In this document: piece after piece, positions 8,069 to 15,926 of the stretch
Numbering within the stretch: the stretch's first letter is position 1
Layout: each line of letters starts with the position of its first letter
Assembly: GCA_039714715.1 (NCBI GenBank)
Contig: JBDLIU010000031.1
Span: forward strand, 1-25,708
Origin: S012-113 sp039714715
GTDB lineage: Bacteria; Bacteroidota; Bacteroidia; Cytophagales; Cyclobacteriaceae
DNA: 25,708 nucleotides
Reading direction: 5' to 3'
Position numbers and translations under genes: made by a program
The notes under the pieces: generated by a model
What the model saw: the letters and a program-made list of their open reading frames with translations, nothing else
What the model was told of the DNA's origin: nothing
The model's database searches: none

Positions 8069-9013
8069 ATGAAATGCTTAGTTATAGATGAAATGCATGA
8101 CAGCATTAAACCCTTGTTAGATGGGATTAATGTTGAATATGATTACAGACCAGATATAACCAGGGCAGAGATTAAGGAGATTCTACCTGACTATGACGGA
8201 CTAATCTTGCGAAGCAAAACCTCCGTTGATGCAGATCTCATCAAAGATTCGAAACTATTATTTGTAGCGCGTGCCGGTGCTGGCATTGAAAACCTGGATG
8301 AGGAGTTGTTAGGAAAAAAAGGTATTGAAATTATCAATGCCCCGGAAGGCAATAGAGATGCAGTTGGAGAACATACCATTGGATTAATCCTTAACCTGTT
8401 AAATAACATTAGCCGAAGTCATGACCAGGTGCTTAAGGGTCAATGGAAGAGAGAAGAAAACAGAGGCTATGAATTGGGGAGCTTAACTGTTGGTATTATT
8501 GGCTATGGTAATTCAGGCTCAAGCCTGGCAAAAAAGCTAGCCGGCTTTGGATGTAAAGTGATAGCTTACGATAAATACATTGAAGAACTTCCTGATGACA
8601 ATGCTCAAATGGTAAATATGGATAGCATTTACGAAGAAACTGACATTTTAAGTCTTCATATACCATTAACGGATGAAACAAGAGCATTGGCAGATAATGA
8701 ATTTTTCAGCAGGTTTAAGAAGAATATTATTTTTATTAATACCAGTCGCGGAGAAATTGCCCCTGTTCATAATATTTTAAACGCTATCAATAATGAGAAG
8801 ATAAAAAGTGCCGGATTAGATGTGCTTGAATGTGAAAAATTCTCCAATTTGAGCCATAATCAGGTAAAACTGTTAGAAGAATTGAAAGATACAGGCAGTG
8901 TTTTATTCACACCTCATATTGCAGGCTGGACGTTTGAAAGCTATGCGAAAATCAACAAAGTTATAGCAGATAAAATAAGTGAATTCTTAGATCAGTACAA
9001 TAAATTGAAATAA
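8069..9013 (+). CDS. D-2-hydroxyacid dehydrogenase, phosphoglycerate dehydrogenase-like
   Basis: An NAD-dependent D-2-hydroxyacid dehydrogenase of 314 residues. The nucleotide-binding domain has VGIIGYGNSGSSLA with G145-x-G147-xx-G150 and an acidic residue (Asp168, in AYDKY) at the end of strand 2, which favours NAD over NADP. The catalytic residues are Arg227 (NTSRGE), Glu254 (GLDVLECE) and His283 (TPHIAGWT). It lacks the C-terminal ACT domain of long SerA forms. In Bacteroidota such proteins are often annotated as phosphoglycerate dehydrogenase for serine synthesis, but no serC or serB is next to it, so the substrate is uncertain. It starts 16 bp after mgtE and may be in the same transcript. 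Confidence 0.88.
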   Translation: MKCLVIDEMHDSIKPLLDGINVEYDYRPDITRAEIKEILPDYDGLILRSKTSVDADLIKDSKLLFVARAGAGIENLDEELLGKKGIEIINAPEGNRDAVGEHTIGLILNLLNNISRSHDQVLKGQWKREENRGYELGSLTVGIIGYGNSGSSLAKKLAGFGCKVIAYDKYIEELPDDNAQMVNMDSIYEETDILSLHIPLTDETRALADNEFFSRFKKNIIFINTSRGEIAPVHNILNAINNEKIKSAGLDVLECEKFSNLSHNQVKLLEELKDTGSVLFTPHIAGWTFESYAKINKVIADKISEFLDQYNKLK

Positions 9014-9041
9014 GTTAGCTAATTTAGTTTTCCATTTTTTT

Positions 9042-9863
9042 ATGAACAGGTTCCAGCAGATATATTCACGTATTATTGAACACCCCATAAGGAGTGCCAC
9101 TACCGTTTTGGTCTTTGTTTCAATAATTGTACTTGGGTTGAGCCTTCCATTTTATCTGAAGCGATTTGATGAAATGTACGTCCAGGTACTGATTGAGGCA
9201 CATGGAATGATATTCGATATTGTGGTTATTGGTATTTTAATTTATTGGCTTCGAGAGCAAGGAGAAATCAAGCAGCGTATACATCAATATTTAGATGAAA
9301 TTGATGATTTCCGTTTGTGGGAATCTGAAGAGGCCGCTTTCCGGAATGTGGGTAATATAAAACGTCTTAACCGACATAAAGTAAGCAAGATAGACCTTGT
9401 GGGCACCTATTTAACAAAAACAAATCTTTCAAAGGTTAACCTGGAGGGGGCTAATCTTAATACTGCCAATGTCAATACAGCAGTAATGATAGAAGCCAAC
9501 CTTAAGGAAGCAAGGCTCAACCAAACTAATTTTGAAAATACCAACCTCAACCATAGTGATTTAAGGGGAACCTATGCAAGTGGGGCTAATTTTAAAGATG
9601 CTTTTTTAATTAAAGCAGACTTTGAAGGCGCCTTTCTGATAAAAACCAATTTCAAGAATGCATACCTGATGGAAGCCAACTTCAGTAATTGTGCTCTGGC
9701 GGAAGCGAATTTTGAAGATGCCAACTTGTATAAAGCCAATTTGAAAGGGTCTGAAGGTCTCACCCTGGAACAATTATCGAAGGCAAAATCACTCTATCTG
9801 GCAGAGTTTGACGATGATATTTATAAAATCCTTGAAAAAGAAATTCCTGATCTTATTGGTTAG
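9042..9863 (+). CDS. Membrane-anchored pentapeptide-repeat protein
   Basis: A 273-residue protein of unknown function. Two hydrophobic segments (about 20-38 and 56-70) are followed by a charged, helical region (71-112) and then pentapeptide repeats from about 115 to 236, in the A(N/D)LxX pattern (for example LEGANLNTANV, EANFEDANLYKANL). Such repeats fold into a right-handed quadrilateral beta helix. The tail (LTLEQLSKAKSLYLAEFDDDI) is the capping sequence often seen after these repeats. The helix probably lies in the cytoplasm, tethered to the membrane. It starts 28 bp after the dehydrogenase gene, and its context does not reveal its job. Gyrase-protecting Qnr/MfpA proteins lack such membrane segments, so that function is not implied. 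Confidence 0.85.
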   Translation: MNRFQQIYSRIIEHPIRSATTVLVFVSIIVLGLSLPFYLKRFDEMYVQVLIEAHGMIFDIVVIGILIYWLREQGEIKQRIHQYLDEIDDFRLWESEEAAFRNVGNIKRLNRHKVSKIDLVGTYLTKTNLSKVNLEGANLNTANVNTAVMIEANLKEARLNQTNFENTNLNHSDLRGTYASGANFKDAFLIKADFEGAFLIKTNFKNAYLMEANFSNCALAEANFEDANLYKANLKGSEGLTLEQLSKAKSLYLAEFDDDIYKILEKEIPDLIG

Positions 9864-9878
9864 TTAGACTACAACCAC

Positions 9879-9907
9879 TTGTTTTATTAAGAATTCTATT
9901 AATTTTG
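9879..9907 (+). promoter_or_regulatory. Candidate Bacteroidota-type promoter for greA-hinT
   Basis: TTG at 9879-9881 is followed after 18 bp by TAATTTTG at 9900-9907, an exact match to TAnnTTTG. Transcription would begin near 9913, giving a leader of about 110 bases before greA. Both elements and the spacing fit the known consensus; no experiment is available. Confidence 0.5.
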
Positions 9908-9921
9908 CCATGTAATTAGCA

Positions 9922-9960
9922 ATGAAGCAAAAACAAATCATAGCGAAAGAAGAATTATAA
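9922..9960 (+). other. Possible 12-codon leader ORF upstream of greA
   Basis: ATG at 9922 opens a 12-residue reading frame (MKQKQIIAKEEL) ending with TAA at 9958-9960, 18 bases before the hairpin at 9979-10011. It lies wholly inside the predicted greA leader. The placement resembles transcription attenuators, but short ORFs like this arise easily by chance and the composition (Lys/Gln/Glu) does not point to one amino acid. Confidence 0.2.
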
Positions 9961-9978
9961 AAGTATTAACTATAAAGT

Positions 9979-10020
9979 AATAACGGTTTCTTTTTATTAG
10001 AGGCCGTTATTTCGTTTTTA
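9979..10020 (+). terminator. greA: Terminator-like hairpin immediately before greA
   Basis: An 8-bp perfect stem, AATAACGG (9979-9986) and CCGTTATT (10004-10011), with a 17-base loop is followed by TCGTTTTTA. It ends only 5 bases before the greA ATG. It could terminate the upstream pentapeptide-gene transcript, or act as an attenuator in the greA leader if the promoter at 9879-9907 is real. Confidence 0.5.
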
Positions 10021-10025
10021 AGGAG

Positions 10026-10499
10026 ATGAGTGAATTAGAGTATTATACCGCAGTGGGGCTACAAAGGCTCAAGGATGAATTAAATGAATTAGAAAGCAAA
10101 GGAAGGGCTGATATGGCCAGGCAAATTGCCGAAGCCAGGGACAAAGGTGACTTAAGTGAAAATGCAGAGTATGATGCTGCCAAAGATGCTCAGGGGCATA
10201 TGGAAGCTAAGATTGCCAAGCTTAAACAGGTTGTTGGCAATGCAAGAGTAATTGATGAATCATCCATTGATACCAGCAAGGTTTCAATTCTATCAAAAGT
10301 TAAAATCAAAAACCTTAAGATGGGTGCCACTGTAGCCTACACCTTAGTTGCAGAAAAAGAAGCTGATTTAAAAGCAGGAAAAATTTCTGTTAAGTCACCT
10401 ATTGGAAAAGGTCTTTTAGGCAAAAAGGTAGGTGAGAAAGCTAAAATTACCACACCAGGTGGTGTAATGACCTTCGAAATTTTAGACATAAGCATATAG
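10026..10499 (+). CDS. greA: Transcription elongation factor GreA
   Basis: GreA inserts its coiled coil into the RNA polymerase secondary channel and stimulates cleavage of backtracked RNA. The 157 residues show the N-terminal coiled coil with the acidic tip GDLSENAEYDAAKDAQ (Asp42 and Glu45 correspond to the catalytic tip acids) and the C-terminal FKBP-like domain with SPIGKGLLGKKVGEK. The start is ATG at 10026. An AGGAG sits directly against the ATG with no spacer, too close to work as a normal Shine-Dalgarno site. A HIT-family gene follows after 4 bp, so the two are co-transcribed. Confidence 0.96.
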   Translation: MSELEYYTAVGLQRLKDELNELESKGRADMARQIAEARDKGDLSENAEYDAAKDAQGHMEAKIAKLKQVVGNARVIDESSIDTSKVSILSKVKIKNLKMGATVAYTLVAEKEADLKAGKISVKSPIGKGLLGKKVGEKAKITTPGGVMTFEILDISI

Positions 10500-10503
10500 A
10501 CCA

Positions 10504-10896
10504 ATGGCTTCAATTTTCACCAAAATCGTTAACCGGGAAATCCCGGCTCATATTGTAGCTGAAGATGACGACCATCTTGCCTTCCTGGATATCAATCCCC
10601 TGGTAATGGGACATAGTTTAGTAATCCCAAAACAGGAGACAGACTATATTTATGATCTAAATGATGATCAGCTTACAAAAATTAACCTGTTTGCAAAGAA
10701 AGTAGCTAAAGCAATCGAAGCTACCGTAGATTGTGACCGAATTGGTGTTACTGTTATTGGATTGGAAGTGCCTCATGCTCATATTCATCTTATTCCTATC
10801 AATACAATGGATGATATGAATTTCAGCAGACCAAAACTACAGCTTACGCAAGATGAGCTTGCTGCTATTGCAGAGGAAATAAAGAAGAACTTTTAG
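10504..10896 (+). CDS. HIT-family hydrolase (HinT-like)
   Basis: A 130-residue histidine-triad protein. HIT proteins act on nucleoside phosphoramidates or related adenylated compounds; the cellular substrate here is not known. The N-terminus SIFTKIVNREIPAHIVAEDD, the central NPLVMGHSLVIPK, and the active-site triad HAHIHLIPI (His91, His93, His95) are typical. It follows greA by 4 bp, a pairing seen repeatedly in Bacteroidota. A strong terminator for this strand lies some 270 bp downstream, overlapping the end of ftsZ. Confidence 0.93.
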   Translation: MASIFTKIVNREIPAHIVAEDDDHLAFLDINPLVMGHSLVIPKQETDYIYDLNDDQLTKINLFAKKVAKAIEATVDCDRIGVTVIGLEVPHAHIHLIPINTMDDMNFSRPKLQLTQDELAAIAEEIKKNF

Positions 10897-10911
10897 GTGC
10901 TCATCAGTATC

Positions 10912-10992
10912 CATGCTGAGACGATGATGGAAGAGTAATATTTCTTTGGGGTAAAGATGCTTCATCAATGCTTATCGCCTTGATTCAGCATG
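10912..10992. repeat. Small palindromic element with CATGCTGA ends
   Basis: In the gene-free 10897-11204 region, CATGCTGA (10912-10919) and TCAGCATG (10985-10992) form perfect inverted ends 81 bp apart. A mini-hairpin CTTTGGGGTAAAG lies near the middle (10944-10956), and GATGCTTCATC at 10956-10966 is partly symmetric. On the - strand it reads GTCATGCTGA...GAAGCATC, which resembles a family of short dispersed repeats I associate with Bacteroidota intergenic regions. One window cannot prove that it is repeated. Confidence 0.4.
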
Positions 10993-11035
10993 ACAAAGAA
11001 AATTTCATTGTGGTTTACTTCACCTAATAGGCTAT

Positions 11036-11089
11036 AAAAAAGTATTGCCCGGCAGTAGATTGTCTGACTAATCACTACCAGGGCAATAC
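11036..11089 (-). terminator. Terminator of the dcw operon (after ftsZ)
   Basis: On the - strand GTATTGCCC (11089-11081) and GGGCAATAC (11050-11042) form a perfect 9-bp stem, extended inward by imperfect pairing of GGTAGTGATTAG with its partner. A run of six T follows at 11041-11036. It lies about 115 bp beyond the ftsZ stop and is a convincing end for the division-gene transcript. Confidence 0.75.
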
Positions 11090-11093
11090 AATG

Positions 11094-11157
11094 TTGGGTA
11101 TAAAACCCAATCCCCCGAGTTGGTCGGCACGTACACCGTATATGCCATGCCGATCAA
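11094..11157. other. Two further hairpins between the convergent terminators
   Basis: TTGGGT (11094-11099) pairs with ACCCAA (11105-11110). TTGGTCGGCA (11120-11129) pairs with TGCCGATCAA (11148-11157) over 10 positions, with one G-U pair if the + strand is transcribed. Together with the flanking terminator hairpins they give four successive stems in about 165 bases. They could be part of a 3' UTR or a small structured RNA; no known RNA family is recognised. Confidence 0.4.
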
Positions 11158-11166
11158 TATCATGAT

Positions 11167-11206
11167 GAGTATACAGCTATTAATGCTGATACTCTGGTCT
11201 TTTTTT
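11167..11206 (+). terminator. Terminator of the greA-hinT transcript
   Basis: GAGTAT (11167-11172) pairs with ATACTC (11189-11194), and CAGC (11174-11177) with GCTG (11185-11188), around a 7-base loop, with one bulged A. A T-rich tract follows at 11199-11206. The T-run overlaps the ftsZ stop codon on the opposite strand. Confidence 0.7.
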
Positions 11207-12713
11207 AATCTACATTATCATGCAGATATTTATTATTCCCTAAAATCTGGTTATCATCATTAAGGCTTAACCTGGAAAAATTTCTTTCCGAAGAATGAGG
11301 AACATCATCGAACCTTACCTTTTTACGGGTGTAAGCTGGTTCATCAAGCTTGTTTTTAACATCCTCCGGCTGTAGCCCTCTTCGTTCAGAACTGGATAAT
11401 TTTTCAATCCGTTCTTTACGTTTCATTTCCAACCTCTCCTTTTTCGATTTTACCTCAGGAGCTAATAATCCATAATCCGGAAGCAATTCATCCTCAACAG
11501 ATGCCGGTTCCTCCCTTTTAGGAGGCACCATAAACTCATAACCATCTTCAAAAGAACGCTCATAGTCTTCTTCCATAGGTGATGGTTCTGATTCCGATTC
11601 CCTTTCAATATCTTTTAATACCGGCTCTAACGAGCTTTCAAACTCATCAGCCAACCTTACTGGTTCATCCGGCATAGGGTCATTCAGATCTATTACCTTT
11701 TTCTCAGGTTCTGAGTTACTTTTCGGTTTGGCGTAAACATCATCAGCATCAAATCCTGTTGCTATCAATGTTACTCTAATATTCTCCCCTAAATCAGGAT
11801 CAACACCATGACCGAAAATAACCTCAGCCTCATCACCGGCCATCTCCTGGATGTATTCGGTAATGTCGGTAAGTTCATCCATTTGAAGTTCGGCCTGTTC
11901 ACCGGAAATAATAGACAGAAGAATCTTTTGAGCACCATGTACTTCACGGTTATTCAATAATGGCGATACCAGGGCAGCTTCAGCAGCACGTCTTGCGCGG
12001 CCTTCACCTTCCATAGTTGCAGAGCCCATTACGGCAGCTCCTGCTCCCATCATTACAGTGCGAACATCCTGGAAATCAACATTTACATAACCTGGTACGG
12101 TAATGATTTCTGCAATTCCTTTTGCTGCTGTTGTAAGTACATTATCGGCCTTACTGAAAGCATCACTGATAGGAAGGTTACCATAAATTTCCCTCAGTTT
12201 ATCATTCAGGATAACCAAAACGGTATCGCAGCTTTCACGAAGCTCATCAACACCTTTTTGGGCCAGTTGTTGTTTCTTTTTGCCTTCAAAAGCAAAGGGA
12301 ACCGTTACAATACCTACGGTAAGGATATCCATTTCCTTGGCAATTTTAGCAATAACCGGTGCTGCACCTGTACCAGTGCCGCCACCCATTCCAGCGGTTA
12401 TAAAAAGCATTTTGGTGCTGTCCCCCAACAGCTCCCTGATATCATCTTTGCTTTCTACTGCAGCTTCCCTACCAACATCCGGGTTGGCTCCTGCACCAAG
12501 CCCTTCGGTAATGTTGATACCTATTTGCAGTTTATGAGGAACAGGGCTGCTTTTTAACGCTTGCGCATCAGTATTGCAGGATACAAATTCAACGTCCTTA
12601 ATTCCCAGGTTAAACATGTGGTTTACGGCATTACTACCGCCACCACCAACTCCAATCACCTTTATTATTGATTTATGGTGCTGGGGTAATTCGAAACTAT
12701 ACGTGTCAGACAT
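11205..12713 (-). CDS. ftsZ: Cell division GTPase FtsZ
   Basis: FtsZ is the tubulin homologue that assembles the Z ring at midcell. The 502 residues comprise a GTPase core (about 15-330) with GVGGGGSNAV (21-30), the tubulin signature GGGTGTG (110-116) and the T7-loop acids Asp213 and Asp216 in NVDFQDV, then a long acidic and basic linker of about 110 residues. The C-terminal region (RGLQPEDV, KKVRFDDVPHSSER, KYLHDNVD) is typical of Bacteroidota and differs from the proteobacterial tail that binds FtsA and ZipA. At 502 residues it is longer than the roughly 380 of E. coli because of this tail. It is the last gene of the cluster, 28 bp after ftsA, with a terminator downstream. Confidence 0.97.
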   Translation of the reverse strand: MSDTYSFELPQHHKSIIKVIGVGGGGSNAVNHMFNLGIKDVEFVSCNTDAQALKSSPVPHKLQIGINITEGLGAGANPDVGREAAVESKDDIRELLGDSTKMLFITAGMGGGTGTGAAPVIAKIAKEMDILTVGIVTVPFAFEGKKKQQLAQKGVDELRESCDTVLVILNDKLREIYGNLPISDAFSKADNVLTTAAKGIAEIITVPGYVNVDFQDVRTVMMGAGAAVMGSATMEGEGRARRAAEAALVSPLLNNREVHGAQKILLSIISGEQAELQMDELTDITEYIQEMAGDEAEVIFGHGVDPDLGENIRVTLIATGFDADDVYAKPKSNSEPEKKVIDLNDPMPDEPVRLADEFESSLEPVLKDIERESESEPSPMEEDYERSFEDGYEFMVPPKREEPASVEDELLPDYGLLAPEVKSKKERLEMKRKERIEKLSSSERRGLQPEDVKNKLDEPAYTRKKVRFDDVPHSSERNFSRLSLNDDNQILGNNKYLHDNVD

Positions 12714-12741
12714 AATATATAGATTTTAGTGAATACAACTT

Positions 12742-14031
12742 TTATTTATAATCTTTTCCTTCGATATCATCTATCAGAATACCCTTCGTTTTCTTCAGGA
12801 TCTCATCAAATAGATTTCCGAAATCTTTTTTCCTTTTTCGATCTTCAGGTTTTGCCGCGTTATAACGATCCTGCCTTTCATCCAGTGACATAAATCCGGA
12901 TAAAACTAACCCTATCGCTGTGGCATACATTGGTGATTTCAGCTCAGAAGAGCTTTTGCCCAGATGTTCATTTGGATAACCAATACGAACATCCATGCCG
13001 GTCATATATTCAACCAGCTGCTGGCTTGAACCCAACATGGCTCCACCACCGGTTAGCACTATACCACCTGCCAGCCTGCCATCATAACCACTGGTGATAA
13101 TCTCTGCATGAACAAGCTCAATAATTTCTTCCATCCTTGCCTCTATAATACTTGACAGGTTTTTCACAGAAATTTCTTTTGGTGGCCTGTTACGTAAGCC
13201 GGGTATAGAAACTATTTCGTTAGGGCTGGCCTCTTCAGTAATAGCTTTGCCAAACTTGGTCTTTAGTGATTCTGCCTGGTGGTTCATTACCATGCAGCCC
13301 TGCTTTATATCAGCAGTGATTATATTACCTCCAAATGGAATAACGGCCGTGTGCCTGATAATACTCTCGTGGAAAATAGCCACATCAGTGGTACCACCCC
13401 CAATATCCACAAGGCAAACTCCTGCTTCCTTTTCTTCATCACTAAGCACTGATAAGCTCGATGCAAGAGGTTCCAGAATCAGGTTTTCAATTTCCAGTTC
13501 AGAGCGTGTAACACATTTATTAATGTTATTGATAGCATTTGTCTGTGCCGTAATTACATGAAAATCGGCTTCAATCTTATTACCTGACATCCCCACTGGG
13601 TCTTTTATCCCTGTTTCTTTGTCCACCATATAGTCCTGTGGCATCACATGGATTATATCAGTACCCGGAGGGAAGACGAGGTTGTACATCTCATTGGTCA
13701 GACGCTTGATATCTTCAACTGTAATTTCTTCCTCTTTTGAATTTCTGATAATACTATTGGATTGAATACTGCTTCGAATATGCTGACCGGCAATACCCAC
13801 ATTTACCACCTGTATATCAATGGTAGACTGCTCCTCAGCGTCATCAATAGCACGTCTGATGGCACTGATTGTTTTGTCAATATTCGTAACAATACCACGG
13901 ATAACGCCATCAGAAACAGCCTTACCCATTCCGAGGATTTCCAGTTTTCCGAACTCATTCTTACGGCCGGCAACAGCACAAATCTTTGTTGTGCCTATGT
14001 CGAGTCCTACTACAATTTTATCAGTTTCCAT
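12742..14031 (-). CDS. ftsA: Cell division protein FtsA
   Basis: FtsA is an actin-like ATPase that tethers FtsZ to the membrane and recruits later divisome proteins. The 429 residues show the actin-family ATP-binding motifs GLDIGTTK (9-16), DIGGGTTD (209-216) and GGIVLTGGGA (322-331). The C-terminal end (KKTKGILIDDIEGKDYK) stands where a membrane-targeting amphipathic helix is expected, although the motif is not obvious by eye. The gene begins 18 bp after ftsQ and ends 28 bp before ftsZ. Confidence 0.96.
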   Translation of the reverse strand: METDKIVVGLDIGTTKICAVAGRKNEFGKLEILGMGKAVSDGVIRGIVTNIDKTISAIRRAIDDAEEQSTIDIQVVNVGIAGQHIRSSIQSNSIIRNSKEEEITVEDIKRLTNEMYNLVFPPGTDIIHVMPQDYMVDKETGIKDPVGMSGNKIEADFHVITAQTNAINNINKCVTRSELEIENLILEPLASSLSVLSDEEKEAGVCLVDIGGGTTDVAIFHESIIRHTAVIPFGGNIITADIKQGCMVMNHQAESLKTKFGKAITEEASPNEIVSIPGLRNRPPKEISVKNLSSIIEARMEEIIELVHAEIITSGYDGRLAGGIVLTGGGAMLGSSQQLVEYMTGMDVRIGYPNEHLGKSSSELKSPMYATAIGLVLSGFMSLDERQDRYNAAKPEDRKRKKDFGNLFDEILKKTKGILIDDIEGKDYK

Positions 14032-14049
14032 AATTCTTTATTTGGGGGA

Positions 14050-14802
14050 TTATTCACAAATTATTTGTTCTTTAAATTTCACATTAACCCTCTTGTAGGA
14101 ATTCCATCCCTTGCGAGGTAAAATATCTGTATAGAAAATCTCTAGCCTTTTGAATTTATCCTCAATATTGTTCAACCCGCCAAATTCAATATACTGCTTC
14201 GTAACCTGTGGCAGCAGTATGACTTCTCCATTTTCTAATATCTTAATCTGGGCAATCTGAGCATTCCAAAACTCATCAACCACTATATAGTTGACCAAAT
14301 TCATTAAGCTGTTCAACTTGTTCTTGCCCTCTTCTTCATCGGTATTAAGATTTGAAATTGACAGTCCGGATATTAACATAACCCTCGAAGAAAACTTCTC
14401 TGAAGTTGGCAGAACACTCCCTTCTTCATCCAGATACGCATCCGGGCCATTATACTGAACCAGCCTTGCTACCGGTCTTCTCAAATCGACATTAACTATC
14501 AGGTTACCTTTTAAATCATGAAATACCTCAGCTCTGCTAACATAACTGTTTGCCACAATGCGTTTCTCGAGTGTCCTGACATTAATCTTTGAGTAATGCT
14601 GTCCCTCAATTACTTCGGAATGGCCATTAGTTAACAAACTAATCACATCATTATTATCAAGAAAATGATTGTTCAAATCATTCTCAAGGCTAACAATCAC
14701 CTTATTACATGTTCTTCGGTCGTTACCCACATTGGCAAAACCTATTAATAGCATAATTGCTGCTAATCCGAATACTGTAAACAAGGTAGATTTTATATTC
14801 AT
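14050..14802 (-). CDS. ftsQ: Cell division protein FtsQ
   Basis: FtsQ (DivIB family) is a bitopic membrane protein that links early and late divisome proteins through periplasmic contacts with FtsL and FtsB. The 250 residues begin with a short cytoplasmic tail, one membrane segment (about 5-24, TLFTVFGLAAIMLLIGFANV), then a POTRA-like and beta domain in the periplasm (RRPVARLVQYNGPDAYLDEEG). Similarity is recognisable more by order and architecture than by residues. The gene follows murG by 10 bp; murC normally lies here and is missing. Confidence 0.88.
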   Translation of the reverse strand: MNIKSTLFTVFGLAAIMLLIGFANVGNDRRTCNKVIVSLENDLNNHFLDNNDVISLLTNGHSEVIEGQHYSKINVRTLEKRIVANSYVSRAEVFHDLKGNLIVNVDLRRPVARLVQYNGPDAYLDEEGSVLPTSEKFSSRVMLISGLSISNLNTDEEEGKNKLNSLMNLVNYIVVDEFWNAQIAQIKILENGEVILLPQVTKQYIEFGGLNNIEDKFKRLEIFYTDILPRKGWNSYKRVNVKFKEQIICE

Positions 14803-14812
14803 TTCATTATCT

Positions 14813-15922
14813 CTATTTAATCAATTCAATTACTTTATTGGCAATGTCTGCAGTTGCGTTTGGCAATGCCATTGCTTTAATATTTTTAGAAAGCTCGTCC
14901 ATACGATCAGTATTATCCAACATTTCCAAAGCCTTATCAACAAGCGTTTCTGTTGCCTCTTTATCGGGTACAATATCTGCTGCTTGCTTATTAACCAACG
15001 CCATGGCATTTTTGGTCTGGTGATCTTCTGCCACATTGGGAGAAGGCACGAATACCACAGGCTTTCCTGCAATGCACAGTTCTGAAACTGACAGCGCTCC
15101 GGCCCTGGATATCACAATATCTGCAGCAGCATAAGCAGCCTCCATATTTGAAATAAACTCAACCGGTTTTATCAAATCATTTTCCTGCAGATCAGAGCGC
15201 TCCAGCATTTCCTGGTAGTAAAAGCTACCGGTCTGCCATATTACATTCACAGAAGCATCCTTAAGTTTTTGCAGATTCTGAACAATACTTTCATTTAAAG
15301 TTCTGGCCCCTAAACTTCCACCAATAACGAGTATGGTTTTTTTATCACTGTTCAGGTTAAAATCAGACATTGCCACTGTCTTTTCCACCGCATTTCTGGC
15401 GATACTATCACGTACCGGATTCCCTGTAATCACTATTTTATCAGCTTCAAAGAATTTCTCCATTTGCTCATAGGCAACGCAGATCATGCTGGCACGTTTA
15501 GCCACAGTTTTATTGGCCAGTCCTGCATATGAATTTTGCTCCTGCAGCAGGATGGGCACCTTTTTCCTTGCTGCTGCCATGGTAATAGGACTGCTGGCAT
15601 AACCTCCAAAACCAACCACAACATCAGGTTCGAAATCTTTTATTATCTTTAATGACGCCAGGTAGCTGGAGATAACTTTCAAGGGGAATAGAAGGTTCTC
15701 CAGCGTTAGGCGTCTTTGTAGTCCTGAAATATTAAGACCAATAATCTTGTATCCTGCTTCAGGTATTCGTTTCATCTCCATCCTGCCTTTAGCACCTACA
15801 AATAGTATCTCGGCATCAGGATAATGTTCTTTAATATAATTAGCTACAGCAACAGCAGGGAAGATATGTCCTCCGGTGCCACCGCCACTTAATATAATTC
15901 GATATGGTTTTTTATTTTCGAT
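14813..15922 (-). CDS. murG: UDP-GlcNAc:lipid I N-acetylglucosaminyltransferase, start codon not canonical
   Basis: MurG adds GlcNAc to lipid I, giving lipid II, on the cytoplasmic face of the inner membrane. The first ATG in frame (15781) would give 322 residues but omit the essential glycine-rich loop. Upstream of it the same frame encodes a perfect MurG N-terminus: KKPYRIILSGGGTGGHIFPA, then VAVANYIKEHYPDAEILFVG, then AKGRMEMKRIP. The frame is closed by TGA at 15940-15938. Between that stop and the G loop there is no ATG, GTG, TTG or CTG; the best placed near-cognate is ATC at 15922, giving 369 residues (usual length about 360). ATT at 15898 is a second option. The C-terminal domain has GGSLGA (about 201-206). 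The gene starts just after ftsW and ends 10 bp before ftsQ. Confidence 0.9.
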   Translation of the reverse strand: MENKKPYRIILSGGGTGGHIFPAVAVANYIKEHYPDAEILFVGAKGRMEMKRIPEAGYKIIGLNISGLQRRLTLENLLFPLKVISSYLASLKIIKDFEPDVVVGFGGYASSPITMAAARKKVPILLQEQNSYAGLANKTVAKRASMICVAYEQMEKFFEADKIVITGNPVRDSIARNAVEKTVAMSDFNLNSDKKTILVIGGSLGARTLNESIVQNLQKLKDASVNVIWQTGSFYYQEMLERSDLQENDLIKPVEFISNMEAAYAAADIVISRAGALSVSELCIAGKPVVFVPSPNVAEDHQTKNAMALVNKQAADIVPDKEATETLVDKALEMLDNTDRMDELSKNIKAMALPNATADIANKVIELIK

Positions 15923-15926
15923 AGTC

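Noticed and set aside
9042..9863. Pentapeptide protein as a quinolone-resistance (Qnr-like) determinant
   Set aside because: Two N-terminal membrane segments and a stalk are not found in Qnr or MfpA proteins, and the context is housekeeping.
14669..15085. 138-codon + strand open frame over ftsQ-murG
   Set aside because: It is antisense to two clearly conserved genes, shows low-complexity non-protein-like composition, and matches nothing recognisable.
14813..15781. murG as a truncated 322-residue gene or pseudogene starting at the first ATG
   Set aside because: The missing N-terminal part is encoded intact and in frame immediately upstream, so the gene is whole; only its start codon is unusual.
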